Below, piece by piece: positions 18,144-28,476 of a stretch of DNA of 64,000 nt. Under the pieces are notes generated by a model that saw only the letters and a list, made by a program, of their open reading frames with translations, was not told where the DNA came from and did no database searches. The position numbers and the translations under genes were made by a program. Source of the stretch: Sphingomonas glacialis (GTDB lineage: Bacteria; Pseudomonadota; Alphaproteobacteria; Sphingomonadales; Sphingomonadaceae); assembly GCF_006439055.1 (NCBI RefSeq), contig NZ_RCZC01000001.1:372001-436000 (forward strand). Reading direction: 5' to 3'. Position 1 is the first letter of the stretch. Every line of letters begins with the position of its first letter.

Positions 18144-20888
18144 ATGGCTTCCCGCTTCGAATCCGTCCCCCAGCGCCGCGCGATCATCGACCGGCGCAGC
18201 CTCGCCGATGCGCTCGCCGCGCTTGCTGGCGACAGAGCGGCGCTCCGCACGCAAGGCACCGCGCTGCTCAAGGCGGCGCTCGATGCCGGACGCGAGGAGA
18301 TCGCGCGGCGGCTGATCGAACATCCCTCGCGCGGGCTCGAGATCGCCGCGAGCCAGGCCTTCCTGACCGACCAGCTGCTCCGACTGCTCTACGATTTCAC
18401 GACCGAGCGGCTCTATCCCAACAGCAACCCGACCGCCGCCGAACGCATCACGATCATCGCGGTCGGCGGCTATGGCCGCGGCGAGATGGCGCCCTATTCG
18501 GATGTCGATGTCGGCTTCCTCACCCCCTGGAAGCAGACCGGCTGGACCGAACAGGTCATCGAGACGATCCTCTATGCGCTGTGGGACCTCGGCATGAAGG
18601 TCGGCCATAGCAGCCGCTCGCTCGACGAGATGGTGCGCCAGGCGAAGAGCGACGTAACGATCCGCACCGCGCTGCTCGAAGCCCGCTACGTGTGGGGCGA
18701 CCAAAGCGTCTATGACGCGGCGGCGCACCGCTTCAAGGCCGAGGTCCAGGCCGACAATGCGCGCCAGTTCATCGCGGACAAGCTCGCCGAGCGCGACGTG
18801 CGCCACAAGAAGATGGGCGACACGCGCTATGTCGTCGAACCCAACGTCAAGGAAGCCAAAGGCGGCCTGCGCGATCTCCACACGCTCTTCTGGATCGGCA
18901 AGTTCGCCTACAATGTCAGCGAGCCCGCGCACCTGGTCGAGGCGGGGCTGCTCAGCCGCGACGAATATCGCCAGTTCCACCGCGCCGAGAATTTCCTTTG
19001 GGCGGTGCGCTGCCATCTCCACGACATATCCGGCCGTGCCGAGGACCGGCTGACCTTCGATTTGCAGCGCGAGATCGCCGAGCGGATGCGCTTTGCCGAC
19101 CGCCCCGGCAAATCGAAGGTCGAGCGCTTCATGCAATTCTACTTCCTGCAGGCGCGGACGGCAGGCGATCTGACCGGCGTGTTCCTCGCGCATCTCGACG
19201 AGAAGTTCGCCGCGCGCGGGCGGCGCTTCGGGCTGCCGACGCTGCGCCGGTCGCCGCGCAAGCTCAACGGCTTCACCGTGATCCGCGGGCGGCTCGCCAT
19301 CCCGAGCGACGACTTCCTTGCGGAGAAACCGACGCGGCTGCTCGAACTGTTCGCGCTGGCCGACAAGCATGGCCTCGAAATCCATCCGCTGACGATGCGT
19401 GCCGCGGCGCGCGATGCGAAGCTCGCCGACGACATCCGGCAGGACCCGACCGCCAACGCGCTGTTCCTCGACGTGCTGACCTCGCCGCGCGACCCGGAAA
19501 TCGTGCTGCGCTGGATGAACGAGGCCGGCGTGTTCGGCCGCTTCGTTCCCGATTTCGCGCGCGTCGTCGCGCAGATGCAGTTCGACATGTACCATCACTA
19601 CACCGTCGACGAGCACACCATCCGCGCGATCGGCCTGCTGTCGAAGATCGAGCATGGCGAACTCGAGGCCGACCACCCGCTCGCCTCGGTGCTGCTCCAC
19701 CAGATCGTCTCACGCCGCGCGCTCTATGTCGCGGTGCTGCTCCACGATATCGCCAAGGGGCGCGGCGGCGACCATTCGATCCTCGGCGCCGAAGTCGCGC
19801 ATCGCCTCTGCCCGCGCTTCGGCCTGTCGCCTGCCGAGACCGAGACCGTCGCCTGGCTGGTGCGCTTCCATCTGCTGATGTCGGCAACCGCGTTCAAGCG
19901 CGACCTGTCGGACTTCAAGACGATCCTCGATTTCACCGAGATCGTGCAGAGCCCCGAGCGGCTGCGGCTGCTGCTCGTGCTGACGATCGTCGATATCCGC
20001 GCGGTCGGACCCGGCGTGTGGAACGGCTGGAAACGCCAGCTGCTCGCGACGCTCTACGAATCGGCCGAGGAAGTGCTGCGGCTCGGCCACAAGCAGAAGG
20101 GCCGCAGCGAACGCGTCGCGGTCAAGCAAGACGCACTGCGCGAATTGCTCGGCTGGAGCCCCGAACAGTTCGACGCGCTCGTCCGCCGGCTGCCCGAGCC
20201 CTATTGGGTCGCCGAGCCCGAGGACGTCATCGCCCGCAATGCGCGCCTCGTCGCCGAGGCGGGCGACGCGCAGCTGTCGATCGCCGCGCAGGTCTATCCC
20301 GAACGCGGCGCGACGCTCGTCACGATCTACGCCGCCGATCATCCCGGGCTGTTCTACCGCATCGCGGGTGCGATCAGCGTCGCGGGCGGCAACATCATCG
20401 ACGCGCGGATCCACACCACGCGCGACGGCATGGCGCTCGACAATTTCCTCGTCCAGGATCCGTACGGCCGCCCGTTCGACGAGGCCGCGCAACTCGAGCG
20501 GCTCAAGCAATCGATCGAGGATGCGCTCGCCAATCGCGGCAAGATGATCGACCGGCTGATGGCGAAACCCCTCCCCCGCCCGCGCGCGGAAGCCTTCGCG
20601 ATCGTCCCCAACGTGCTGATCGACAACAAGGCGTCGAACCGCTTCACTGTCATCGAGGTCAATGCACGCGACCGGCCCGCCTTGCTTCACCAGCTCGCCT
20701 ATACGCTGTTCCAGTCGCGCGTGACGATCCATTCGGCGCATGTCGCGACCTATGGCGAGCGCGCGGTCGATACCTTCTATCTGACCGATCTGACCGGCGA
20801 CAAGATCGCGGCGGCGAGCCGGCTCAAGACGATCGAACGCCGTCTCCTGGCTGCCGCCGCCGGGGAGCGGATGGCCGACGCGGCATGA
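18144..20888 (+). CDS. glnD: Bifunctional PII uridylyltransferase/uridylyl-removing enzyme
   Basis: Nitrogen sensor that uridylylates or deuridylylates PII proteins according to glutamine. The 914-residue protein has the nucleotidyltransferase motif GGYGRGEMAPYSDVDVGF beginning near residue 109, an HD hydrolase domain with HHYTVDEHT (about 485) and LLHDIAKGRGGDHS (about 530), and two C-terminal ACT domains beginning near 720 and 835 that bind glutamine. The ATG at 18144 was chosen because the homologous N-terminus begins there; an earlier in-frame start lies inside the divergent channel gene. Confidence 0.96.
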   Translation: MASRFESVPQRRAIIDRRSLADALAALAGDRAALRTQGTALLKAALDAGREEIARRLIEHPSRGLEIAASQAFLTDQLLRLLYDFTTERLYPNSNPTAAERITIIAVGGYGRGEMAPYSDVDVGFLTPWKQTGWTEQVIETILYALWDLGMKVGHSSRSLDEMVRQAKSDVTIRTALLEARYVWGDQSVYDAAAHRFKAEVQADNARQFIADKLAERDVRHKKMGDTRYVVEPNVKEAKGGLRDLHTLFWIGKFAYNVSEPAHLVEAGLLSRDEYRQFHRAENFLWAVRCHLHDISGRAEDRLTFDLQREIAERMRFADRPGKSKVERFMQFYFLQARTAGDLTGVFLAHLDEKFAARGRRFGLPTLRRSPRKLNGFTVIRGRLAIPSDDFLAEKPTRLLELFALADKHGLEIHPLTMRAAARDAKLADDIRQDPTANALFLDVLTSPRDPEIVLRWMNEAGVFGRFVPDFARVVAQMQFDMYHHYTVDEHTIRAIGLLSKIEHGELEADHPLASVLLHQIVSRRALYVAVLLHDIAKGRGGDHSILGAEVAHRLCPRFGLSPAETETVAWLVRFHLLMSATAFKRDLSDFKTILDFTEIVQSPERLRLLLVLTIVDIRAVGPGVWNGWKRQLLATLYESAEEVLRLGHKQKGRSERVAVKQDALRELLGWSPEQFDALVRRLPEPYWVAEPEDVIARNARLVAEAGDAQLSIAAQVYPERGATLVTIYAADHPGLFYRIAGAISVAGGNIIDARIHTTRDGMALDNFLVQDPYGRPFDEAAQLERLKQSIEDALANRGKMIDRLMAKPLPRPRAEAFAIVPNVLIDNKASNRFTVIEVNARDRPALLHQLAYTLFQSRVTIHSAHVATYGERAVDTFYLTDLTGDKIAAASRLKTIERRLLAAAAGERMADAA

Positions 20889-20943
20889 CGCTGCACGGGT
20901 CCACGGCTTGCCGCTGTACACGGCGGCATGGCATGAGCGCCCG

Positions 20944-21405
20944 GTGACCACCGAACCGCAAATCCTGATCGACGCCGATGCCTGCCCGGTGAAGGACGAA
21001 ATCTACCGCGTCGCCTACCGCGTCAACGTCCCCGTAATCGTGGTGAGCAACATGCATTTGCGCATCCCAATCCATCCGCTGATCTCGCGTGTCGTGGTCG
21101 ATTCAGGGTTCGACGCCGCCGACGACTGGATCGCGGAACACGCCCACCCCAAGACGGTGGTGGTGACCGCCGACATCCTGCTCGCCGACCGCTGCCTGAA
21201 AGCGGGCGCGGTGGTGATCGGCCCGACCGGCAAGGCGTTTACCAGCAGCTCGATCGGCAGCGCGATCGCGGTGCGCGCGATCATGGCCGATCTGCGCGCC
21301 GGCGGCGAGCAGACCGGCGGCCCCGCGCCGTTCCGCAAGGAAGATCGCTCGCGCTTTCTGTCGGCGCTCGACCTTGCCCTGACGAGCTTGCTGCGCGCGC
21401 GCTGA
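20944..21405 (+). CDS. UPF0178 (YaiI/YqxD) family protein
   Basis: Conserved protein of 153 residues with the family hallmark IDADACPVK near the N-terminus and VVTADILLADRCLKAGA in the middle, a PIN-related nuclease-like fold. Cellular role is not established. No ATG exists in the frame, and the GTG at 20944 places the conserved Asp motif at the usual distance. It follows glnD by 55 bases and may be cotranscribed. Confidence 0.88.
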   Translation: MTTEPQILIDADACPVKDEIYRVAYRVNVPVIVVSNMHLRIPIHPLISRVVVDSGFDAADDWIAEHAHPKTVVVTADILLADRCLKAGAVVIGPTGKAFTSSSIGSAIAVRAIMADLRAGGEQTGGPAPFRKEDRSRFLSALDLALTSLLRAR

Positions 21406-21498
21406 GCGCACGGTCGATCCTTGGTGATGGTCCCGACATGCCGTAAATCCCTGTGGGATAATCGATTCCCGCACGCGACTGCATGAAAGGAACGATCG

Positions 21499-21882
21499 AT
21501 GCCGGTACTCGGAATTGGCGGCCTGTTTTTCCGCAGCAAGAATCCGGACGCACTGTCCGAATGGTATCGCCGCCACCTCGGAATCGGCGCTGGGTGTGTT
21601 TCGGTCGAGGGCGCGACCCCCGACGAATGGGCGTGGCAGGCGCAAGGCGGTCCAGTCGTGTTCGCGCCCTTCGCCGCCGACACCGACTATTTCCCGCAGG
21701 ACAAGCCCTACATGCTCAATCTGCGCGTCCGTGATCTGGACGGGCTGACGATCGCGCTCGGCGACGCGGGAATCGAGGTGGTCACCAACGAAGAGTGGAA
21801 CGACCCGGCAATCGGCCGTTTCGCGCGGATCCATGATCCGGAAGGCAATCCGATCGAGCTGTGGGAGCCGACGCCGCTCTGA
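21499..21882 (+). CDS. VOC (glyoxalase/bleomycin resistance) family protein
   Basis: Single-domain vicinal-oxygen-chelate protein of 127 residues. The beta-alpha-beta-beta-beta pattern is clear, beginning with GGLFFRSKNPDALSEWYRRH and ending with a DPEGNPIELWEP motif that carries the metal-binding glutamate. These proteins are metal-dependent lyases, dioxygenases or binding proteins; the specific activity is unknown. An AAAGGAAC site precedes the ATG. Confidence 0.9.
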   Translation: MPVLGIGGLFFRSKNPDALSEWYRRHLGIGAGCVSVEGATPDEWAWQAQGGPVVFAPFAADTDYFPQDKPYMLNLRVRDLDGLTIALGDAGIEVVTNEEWNDPAIGRFARIHDPEGNPIELWEPTPL

Positions 21883-21888
21883 GCCCCA

Positions 21889-21985
21889 CCCGTCATGCCC
21901 ACGCAAGCGGGAATCCCGCTTCTTCTTCCGGTCAGTGCGTTTCGGAGAAGAAGCCCCCCCCCCCCCCGCTTACGCGGGGGTGACG
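21889..21985. repeat. Degenerate REP-like hairpin with a C14 tract
   Basis: An inverted repeat of the type GTCATGCCCACGCAAGCGGG ... GCTTACGCGGGGGTGAC separates the VOC and receptor genes. Its right arm contains an uninterrupted run of 14 C residues at 21954-21967. Confidence 0.6.
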
Positions 21986-22046
21986 GCGGTGGGGCCACGA
22001 TCAACCGGCGGTGTGGACCCGGTGCTTTCCGCTTCCGAAAAGCACC

Positions 22047-22076
22047 GGCCCGCCCCTCGCGAACGAGGAGCGGGCC
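22047..22076 (-). terminator. Rho-independent-type terminator of the TonB receptor
   Basis: On the minus strand, a stem of GGCCCGC and GCGGGCC with inner CCTCG/CGAGG and a CGAA loop (plus-strand naming) lies 25 bases past the receptor stop. A CTTTTC stretch follows in the direction of transcription. Confidence 0.6.
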
Positions 22077-22100
22077 GCGTTTATACGAGCATCCTAGAGC

Positions 22101-24929
22101 TCAGAAGCGCGAGCGCAGCGTCACACCGTACGTGCGCGGCTCGGCGAGATAGGCCGAGTAAAGCGCATTGCCGGTCCCGCCGAAATTGGCGACGTTGGCC
22201 GACGAGCCAGCGCCCTGGAACGGCGTGTTGAACGCGACCTGGATATACTGCTTGTTGAACACGTTCTGCGACCAGAGCTCGATCGCCCAGAGCTGATCCT
22301 TGCCGCGGATGCCGATGCGGGCGTTGACCAGCGCGAAGCCGTCCTGCTTCTTCTCGGGCGCCAGATCCGACCCGGTGTTATAGTCCGAGGTCAGGCGGCT
22401 ATCGACATAGACCAGCCCCGACAGGCCGTTCGACCCGAGATCGGGTGTCCACGCCGCTGAGGTCGTCACGACATGGCGCGGTGCGTTCGACAGGACGCTG
22501 CCCGGCAGCAGGAACAGCGCCGGATCGAGCGGCGCGCCGGCCGAATTGCCGACCAGATTGCGCGCGATCCGGGTGTCGGCGAAGGTATAGCCGGCCGATA
22601 CCTGGAACTGGCGGATCGGCGTCATCGTCGCCTCGAGCTCGACGCCCTGCGAGATCACGCCGGGCTTGTCGGCCTTGCCGGTGCACTGGCCGGTCGCCGC
22701 GAGATTGTCGGTGTCGCCGCCGTTGAGGCTGGTCGAGCAGCCCACGAGGTTCTGCACGACGAACACCGAGCCGTTGAAGGTGTTGAGCTGGAAGTTCTTG
22801 AACTCAGACCGGAACGCCGCGACGTTGAGGCTGAAGCCGCGCGTCTTGAACTTGGCGCCAAGCTCGTAGCTATTTACGGTTTCGGCGGCGAACCGCAGCC
22901 CCGCCGCATCGGCATTGCTGCGCGCGCTGAACACGCCCGACGCGCCGCCCAAGGGCGAGCGATCGAGGTTGTAGCCGCCCGACTTGTAGCCCTTTGCGTA
23001 CGACGCATAGGTCAGCAGGCTGGGGATCGGCTTCCAGGACAGCACTGCGGTGCCGGTCACCTTACCCTCGCCGAAATTGTTCTGCAGGTTGAGCGCGTTG
23101 AGCTGCGACGACGAGTTGCCGGTGCAGCTCAGCGTCAGGATGCCGCCGATATAGGCCTTGGCCGCGGCGGGGACTGCAGCGCTAGCGAGCAGCGGCGACA
23201 GGTTCGCCTGCTGCACCGGGCAGACGGTGTTGGTGTTGTTGAAGTTCGCGCTGAAATCCTTCTGCTCGTGCGTGTAGCGCGCGCCGAGCGTCAGCGAGAC
23301 GGTGTCGGTGATGTGGAAGATGTTGTGCGTGAAGAAGGCGTAATTCTCGCTCTTCTGGCGATAGACGGAACCCTGATCACCGACATTGTTGACGCCACCG
23401 CCGACGCCCGGACCGCCGGTCAGGCGATCGAGCCCGCCGAGCACCGCCGGTGCGAGCGCGCCGAACGCGCCCGTGATCGTCGCGCGACCGGCTGCCGACA
23501 AGCAGCCCGGCGCGGTGTTGTTCTGCAGAGCTGCATTCTGGCTGATATTGGCGACGAGGCGGCACGCGGCGAACTGGCCGTATTGCGAACCGAACACGAC
23601 GTTGTCGACGACGCGCAGATCCTCCTTCGAATAGAAGCCGCCGACCAGCCAGTCGAGCTTGCCCGCGAAGGCCGAGCCCTGCAGGCGCGCTTCCTGCGTG
23701 AAGGTGTGGAACTGGCGGTACGCATTGCCGTCGGCCGCGCGGTGCGTCAGGTCGACATTGGTGTAATCGACGTCGCCGGCATTGCCCGCTTTGTATTCGC
23801 GGTATGCCGTGATCGAGGTCAGCGTCGCGCCGCCCAGATTCCAGTCGGCTTGGAGCGAGCCGCCATAATCGACCGTCGTGTTGCGATAGGTCTGGCCCGG
23901 CGTGATCGCGACTTCGCGATTGAAGGTGCCGGGGTTGTTGCCGGCGAGCGGATAATAGGCGCCCTGGCGCCGCAGGATGTCGACGATTGGGTTGGCTGCC
24001 GTGACCGACACGGCATGATCGGCATTGACGCCGGCGCCGTTGGCCGCCGCTGCGTCCGGCGTCGGATCAGTGGTCTGCTTCTGGCCGTAATAGGTCGCGC
24101 CGCAGCAGCTTTCGGTGCGGTGCGAATAATCGCCGATCAGGCGGAAGCTGAGGTCGGCGGTCGGCTTGAACAGCAATTGCCCGCGGACGAAATAGCGGTC
24201 GCGATCGTTGACGCGCGATTCGGTGCCGTTCGCCGGGTTGACCGTGCGGTAGAAGCCGTCGCGATTGACGTAGACGCCGTCGAGCCGGAAGGCGAGCGTG
24301 TCGGTGATCGGCCCGGTGACACCACCGGCGAGGCGCTTCTGGTCGTAATTGCCGTAAGTGCCCTCGCCATAGCCGCCGAAGGTGAATTTCGGCGACGCGG
24401 TGATGATGTTGATAAGGCCCGCCGAGGCATTGCGCCCGAACAGCGTGCCCTGCGGCCCGCGCAGCACTTCGACGCGGTCGATCTCGCCGAGCTCATTGAG
24501 GCCGACGCCGGTGCGGCTGCGATAGACACCGTCGATGAACACCGCGACCGAGCTTTCGAGGCCGGGATTGTCGCCCACGGTGCCGACGCCGCGGATGCGG
24601 GCCGAGGCGTTCGATTCGCTGCCGGTCGAGGAGATCAGCAGCGACGGCGCGAGCTGGTTGAGCGCGCGGATGTCGGAGCCGCCCGAATTCTGCAGCGATT
24701 CCTGGCCGACGGCGGACACCGCGATCGGCACGTTCGACAGACGCTCGGAGCGGCGCGTCGCGGTGACGATGATGTCGCCGGCATTCATGTCCTGCGTGGC
24801 GGCGGCGGGCGCGGTCGCGGGCGTTCCGGCCTGCGCGTCTTGCTGGGTGGTGGCGGGGGCGGTCTGGGCGAAGGCAGGGGCCGAGATCGCGACGGCAGCG
24901 ACCGACAACAAGTACGCGGTTTTGCGCAT
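22101..24929 (-). CDS. TonB-dependent receptor
   Basis: Outer-membrane beta-barrel of 942 residues that imports a ligand using energy from TonB-ExbBD. It has a signal peptide (1-21, ending APAFAQ), then a plug domain starting IIVTATRRSERLSNVPIAV, which may act as the TonB box region, and a barrel ending in aromatic Phe (VTLRSRF). A low-complexity PAT-rich linker follows the signal. The start is the ATG at the signal peptide rather than upstream in-frame codons. This subfamily is expanded in sphingomonads; the ligand cannot be told. Confidence 0.95.
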   Translation of the reverse strand: MRKTAYLLSVAAVAISAPAFAQTAPATTQQDAQAGTPATAPAAATQDMNAGDIIVTATRRSERLSNVPIAVSAVGQESLQNSGGSDIRALNQLAPSLLISSTGSESNASARIRGVGTVGDNPGLESSVAVFIDGVYRSRTGVGLNELGEIDRVEVLRGPQGTLFGRNASAGLINIITASPKFTFGGYGEGTYGNYDQKRLAGGVTGPITDTLAFRLDGVYVNRDGFYRTVNPANGTESRVNDRDRYFVRGQLLFKPTADLSFRLIGDYSHRTESCCGATYYGQKQTTDPTPDAAAANGAGVNADHAVSVTAANPIVDILRRQGAYYPLAGNNPGTFNREVAITPGQTYRNTTVDYGGSLQADWNLGGATLTSITAYREYKAGNAGDVDYTNVDLTHRAADGNAYRQFHTFTQEARLQGSAFAGKLDWLVGGFYSKEDLRVVDNVVFGSQYGQFAACRLVANISQNAALQNNTAPGCLSAAGRATITGAFGALAPAVLGGLDRLTGGPGVGGGVNNVGDQGSVYRQKSENYAFFTHNIFHITDTVSLTLGARYTHEQKDFSANFNNTNTVCPVQQANLSPLLASAAVPAAAKAYIGGILTLSCTGNSSSQLNALNLQNNFGEGKVTGTAVLSWKPIPSLLTYASYAKGYKSGGYNLDRSPLGGASGVFSARSNADAAGLRFAAETVNSYELGAKFKTRGFSLNVAAFRSEFKNFQLNTFNGSVFVVQNLVGCSTSLNGGDTDNLAATGQCTGKADKPGVISQGVELEATMTPIRQFQVSAGYTFADTRIARNLVGNSAGAPLDPALFLLPGSVLSNAPRHVVTTSAAWTPDLGSNGLSGLVYVDSRLTSDYNTGSDLAPEKKQDGFALVNARIGIRGKDQLWAIELWSQNVFNKQYIQVAFNTPFQGAGSSANVANFGGTGNALYSAYLAEPRTYGVTLRSRF

Positions 24930-25119
24930 TTCAGAACTCTCCAACGTTTTTTCGTTTTTTGGGTATTGTCCTTTTGAATAACTGCGCAGGGCTGAGCGTA
25001 AAGCAAAAAGCCCGCGAGAAACACGATTTCGAAGATAGGTGATGTAGTATGGCCACACCGGACCGTTCGCCGCAGTGCAACAAGAACGCGGATGACGCTA
25101 CGTAAAGCTAGGAAAGCCA

Positions 25120-25153
25120 CCGGGCCGGCGCGCAGAGGCGTCGGCCAGCCCGG
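25120..25153 (-). terminator. Imperfect hairpin after infC
   Basis: CCGGGC and GCCCGG arms pair with mismatches in the inner stem, 20 bases beyond the infC stop, and a GGCTTTCC stretch follows on the minus strand. It is a likely but imperfect terminator for thrS-infC. Confidence 0.4.
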
Positions 25154-25173
25154 TAAAGGTTGTATTTAAGGAC

Positions 25174-25710
25174 TTATTTGGGCGCGAGCACCATCAGCAT
25201 CTGACGGCCTTCCATGCGCGGATAGGCCTCGACCTTAGCGGTTTCGGCGACATCGGCCTGGACGCGCTGGAGGAGGACCATGCCGAGCTGACCGTGGCTC
25301 AATTCACGGCCGCGGAAGCGCAGCGTGATCTTGACCTTGTCGCCCTCGTCGATGAACTCGAGCACCTTCTTCATCTTGGTGTCATAGTCGTGGTCATCGA
25401 TGTTCGGACGCATCTTGATCTCCTTGATCTCCTGCGTCTTCTGCGATTTCCGCGCGAGGTTGGCCTTCTTCTGCGCCTCGTACTTGAACTTGCCGACGTC
25501 GAGGAACTTTGCGACGGGCGGATCGGCGTTGGGCGACACTTCGACCAGGTCGAGACCGACCTCGCGCGCCTGCTCCATCGCCTCGCGCGTGTACATGACA
25601 CCGAGGTTCTCGCCGTCCTGGTCGATCACGCGAACCTTGGGCGATACAATGAATTCGTTGAAGCGAGGGCCATTCATTGGCGGCGCCTGGCGGGTCATCG
25701 GGGGTCGGAT
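25174..25710 (-). CDS. infC: Translation initiation factor IF-3 with ATC start
   Basis: Binds the 30S subunit, blocks premature 50S joining and checks start-codon pairing. The 178-residue product has the N-domain ([23 protein letters not shown], landmark only), the lysine-rich linker [13 protein letters not shown] and the C-domain ending [14 protein letters not shown]. An ATC at 25710-25708 lies eight bases after AGGAG; the nearest ATG (25698) is about 20 bases away. IF-3 genes commonly use rare starts for autocontrol, so ATC is preferred here. It follows thrS in the same direction, separated by a REP-like repeat. Confidence 0.9.
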   Translation of the reverse strand: MRPPMTRQAPPMNGPRFNEFIVSPKVRVIDQDGENLGVMYTREAMEQAREVGLDLVEVSPNADPPVAKFLDVGKFKYEAQKKANLARKSQKTQEIKEIKMRPNIDDHDYDTKMKKVLEFIDEGDKVKITLRFRGRELSHGQLGMVLLQRVQADVAETAKVEAYPRMEGRQMLMVLAPK

Positions 25711-25788
25711 AGGTGTAGCTCCTGTGGTTGTTTCAGAGACGATATAGGGGTTTTTCGGGCAAAACGAAAGGTGGCCTCGCGCTTCTTC

Positions 25789-25875
25789 GTCACCCCGGCC
25801 TTGTGCCGGGGTCCACCGCGCAACACGACCCGCTTCCGAAGGGAGAGGTGCCCCCCGGCACAAGGCCGGGGTGAC
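25789..25875. repeat. REP-like hairpin pair, copy 2
   Basis: Arms GTCACCCCGGCCTTGTGCC and GGCACAAGGCCGGGGTGAC are near-exact complements of one another, around 45 bases apart. The unit lies between thrS and infC and so is probably transcribed in their mRNA. Confidence 0.8.
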
Positions 25876-25896
25876 GGTGGCGCGGGATCAGCAGCG

Positions 25897-27900
25897 TTAC
25901 AGATCCGGGGCCTTGGCGGCCTCGGTCAGCATCGCGATCGCGTCGTCGAGCGTCAGGAATTGCTGGCGATCGCTCCCGAGCTGGCGCAGCGCGACCTTGC
26001 CTTCCTCGGCCTCGCGCTTGCCGACGACGAGCAAATTGGGAACCTTCGCCAGCGAATGCTCGCGCACCTTGTAGTTGATCTTCTCGTTGCGCAGATCGGT
26101 CTCGACGCGGATCCCCGCGGCCTTGAGCTTCTCGGCGACCTCACGCGCGTAATCATCGGCGTCGGAGACGATCGTCGCGACCACCGCCTGCACCGGCGAC
26201 AGCCATAACGGGAAACGCCCGGCATGATGCTCGATCAGGATACCGATGAAGCGCTCGAACGTGCCGAGGATCGCGCGGTGGAGCATGATCGGGCGATGCC
26301 GCTCGCCATCGGCGCCGACGTACGACGCGTCGAGTCGCTCGGGCAGCACGCGGTCGGACTGGATCGTGCCGACCTGCCACGTCCGCCCGATCGCATCGGT
26401 CAGATGGAATTCGAGCTTGGGCGCATAGAAGGCCCCCTCGCCCGGCAGTTCCTCGAACTTGGCCTTGATCGAATCGCTAAGCTTCGATCCGAGCACCGCC
26501 TTGCGCAGTTCGTCCTCGGCCGTGTCCCACATCTCTTCGCTGCCGAAGCGCTTGTCGGGACGCAGCGCGAGCTTGACCGCATAATCCTCGAACCCGAGGT
26601 CACGGTACACGCTGTCGAGCAGCTCGCAGAATTGCTGGACCTCTTCGACAAGCTGGTCCTCGCGCACGAAGATATGCGCGTCATCCTGCGTGAACTGGCG
26701 CACGCGCATGATGCCGTGCAGCGCGCCGTGCGGCTCGTTGCGGTGGCAGCAGCCGAACTCGGCCATGCGGATCGGCAGGTCGCGATACGATTTGATCCCC
26801 TGGCGGAAGATTAGCACGTGCGCCGGGCAGTTCATCGGCTTCAACGCCATCAGGTCGGCGGTGCCGCTGAAGATCGCGGCGTCATCCTCGGTATTGGGAA
26901 TCTCGTCGGGAACGACGAACATGTTCTCGCGATACTTGCCCCAATGCCCCGACTGCTCCCACTGGCGCGCGTCCATCAGCTGCGGCGTCTTGACCTCGGC
27001 ATAGCCCGCGCCATCGAGCCGGCGGCGCATATACGCCTCCAACTGCCGCCACAGGATGAAGCCCTTGGGGTGCCAGAACACCGAGCCCTGCGCCTCGGAC
27101 TGGAGGTGGAACAGGTCCATCTCCTGCCCGATCTTGCGGTGGTCGCGCTTGCCGGCTTCCTCGAGCATCGTGAGATGCGCATCGAGCTGCTTCTTGTTGA
27201 GCCAGCCGGTGCCATAGACGCGGCTGAGCATCGCGTTCTTCTGGTCGCCGCGCCAATAGGCGCCCGACACGCGCGTCAGCTTGAACGCGTTCGGATCGAG
27301 CTTGCCGGTCGAGGCGAGATGCGGCCCGCGGCACATGTCGAGCCAGGCACCGGGACCATTGCCCGCCTTGTAGACCGTCAGTTCCTCGCCCTCGGGGAGT
27401 TCGGCGGCCCATTCGGCCTTGAAGGTCTCGCCCTCGGCCTGCCAGCGCGCGATCAGATCGGCGCGGCTCCACACTTCGCGGATCAGCGGCTCGTTCTTGG
27501 CGATGATGCGGCGCATCTCGGCCTCGATCGCGGGCAGATCCTCGTCGGTGAACGGGCGATCCTTCGGCGCGAAGTCGTAATAGAAGCCGTCGTCGGTCGA
27601 GGGACCGAAGGTGATCTGCGTGCCCGGGAACAGGTGCTGCACCGCTTCGGCGAGCACGTGCGCAAAATCGTGGCGCGCGAGTTCGAGCGCATCGGCCTCG
27701 TCCTTCGACGTCACCAGCGCCAGCTGGGTATCGCCCTCGAACGGGCGCATGATATCGCGCAGCTCGCCGTCGATCCGCGCGGCGATGGCGGCCTTGGCGA
27801 GGCCGGGCCCGATCGCGGCGGCCACATCGGCCGGGGTAGTCCCCGGGGCTACCTCGCGGACGGAACCGTCGGGCAGCGTGATGCGGAACATGGCGGACAT
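25897..27900 (-). CDS. thrS: Threonyl-tRNA synthetase
   Basis: Charges tRNA-Thr with threonine. The 667-residue protein has the TGS domain (about 1-65), the second additional domain that edits Ser-tRNA-Thr ([16 protein letters not shown], with the HxxxH motif), the class II catalytic core (motif 2 region [19 protein letters not shown], zinc-site Cys in the MNCPAHVL stretch) and the anticodon-binding domain with [14 protein letters not shown]. Start may be the first ATG or the one three codons later. It precedes infC, the conserved thrS-infC order. Confidence 0.97.
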   Translation of the reverse strand: MSAMFRITLPDGSVREVAPGTTPADVAAAIGPGLAKAAIAARIDGELRDIMRPFEGDTQLALVTSKDEADALELARHDFAHVLAEAVQHLFPGTQITFGPSTDDGFYYDFAPKDRPFTDEDLPAIEAEMRRIIAKNEPLIREVWSRADLIARWQAEGETFKAEWAAELPEGEELTVYKAGNGPGAWLDMCRGPHLASTGKLDPNAFKLTRVSGAYWRGDQKNAMLSRVYGTGWLNKKQLDAHLTMLEEAGKRDHRKIGQEMDLFHLQSEAQGSVFWHPKGFILWRQLEAYMRRRLDGAGYAEVKTPQLMDARQWEQSGHWGKYRENMFVVPDEIPNTEDDAAIFSGTADLMALKPMNCPAHVLIFRQGIKSYRDLPIRMAEFGCCHRNEPHGALHGIMRVRQFTQDDAHIFVREDQLVEEVQQFCELLDSVYRDLGFEDYAVKLALRPDKRFGSEEMWDTAEDELRKAVLGSKLSDSIKAKFEELPGEGAFYAPKLEFHLTDAIGRTWQVGTIQSDRVLPERLDASYVGADGERHRPIMLHRAILGTFERFIGILIEHHAGRFPLWLSPVQAVVATIVSDADDYAREVAEKLKAAGIRVETDLRNEKINYKVREHSLAKVPNLLVVGKREAEEGKVALRQLGSDRQQFLTLDDAIAMLTEAAKAPDL

Positions 27901-28038
27901 TATCGCGGTCTTTCGTGGGACAATAGGAACCGGCGGCTAGGCCGGGAGCGCCGATATAGCCATGCGCAAGCGCTCCGTCATCCCCGGGACTGGTATGGCA
28001 ACAAACGGCGCCTTATCTCCGTAACGGGCTGAGGGGGA

Positions 28039-28473
28039 ATGGGGATGTTTACGGGGCTGCTGGTGTTCGCGATGGTCGTGCTCAGGGGTTTTTCCGAGAC
28101 GGCATCGGCGCGTTGGCTCGACCGTATGGTCCATGCGACGGTCGATGCGGTGCGCCAAGTCGAGCGACGGCATCTTATCTTCCTCGTAATCATGACGCTG
28201 CTCCTGACGATCGGGGTCGAAGCGCTCGCGGTGATGGGGCCGCTCGATCTCGCGACGATCGTCGTGATGTGGGATATTTCGACCTATATCGACATCGTCG
28301 TGACGACGGCCGTGGTCGCGACGGCGACGCGCGGTAGCCTCGGCTGGCGCGCCTTGGTCACGCGCTCGGCCCCGCGTCGCGCCCCGCGCGCGCGGCGGCA
28401 GCGCAGCGCACGCAAGGCCGCTCCGCCCTCCAATGACGACGAGAGACCGGCGGCGTTCGCACGCGCCGCCTAA
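28039..28473 (+). CDS. Small membrane protein of unknown function
   Basis: Protein of 144 residues with two clear membrane helices (about 50-70 and 77-96), an amphipathic N-terminus and a strongly basic C-terminal tail rich in Arg and Ala (APRRAPRARRQRSARK). The tail would be cytoplasmic and could bind nucleic acid or phospholipid headgroups. GAGGGGGA precedes the ATG. It stands alone between the divergent thrS and convergent gor genes. No family was recognised. Confidence 0.7.
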   Translation: MGMFTGLLVFAMVVLRGFSETASARWLDRMVHATVDAVRQVERRHLIFLVIMTLLLTIGVEALAVMGPLDLATIVVMWDISTYIDIVVTTAVVATATRGSLGWRALVTRSAPRRAPRARRQRSARKAAPPSNDDERPAAFARAA

Positions 28474-28476
28474 CCC

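Noticed and set aside
22473..24977. Long plus-strand open frame opposite the TonB receptor
   Set aside because: Antisense shadow of a receptor with complete signal, plug and barrel features.
25711..25896. Riboswitch or attenuator before infC
   Set aside because: The hairpins there are explained by the dispersed REP-like repeat; no ligand-binding architecture was recognised.
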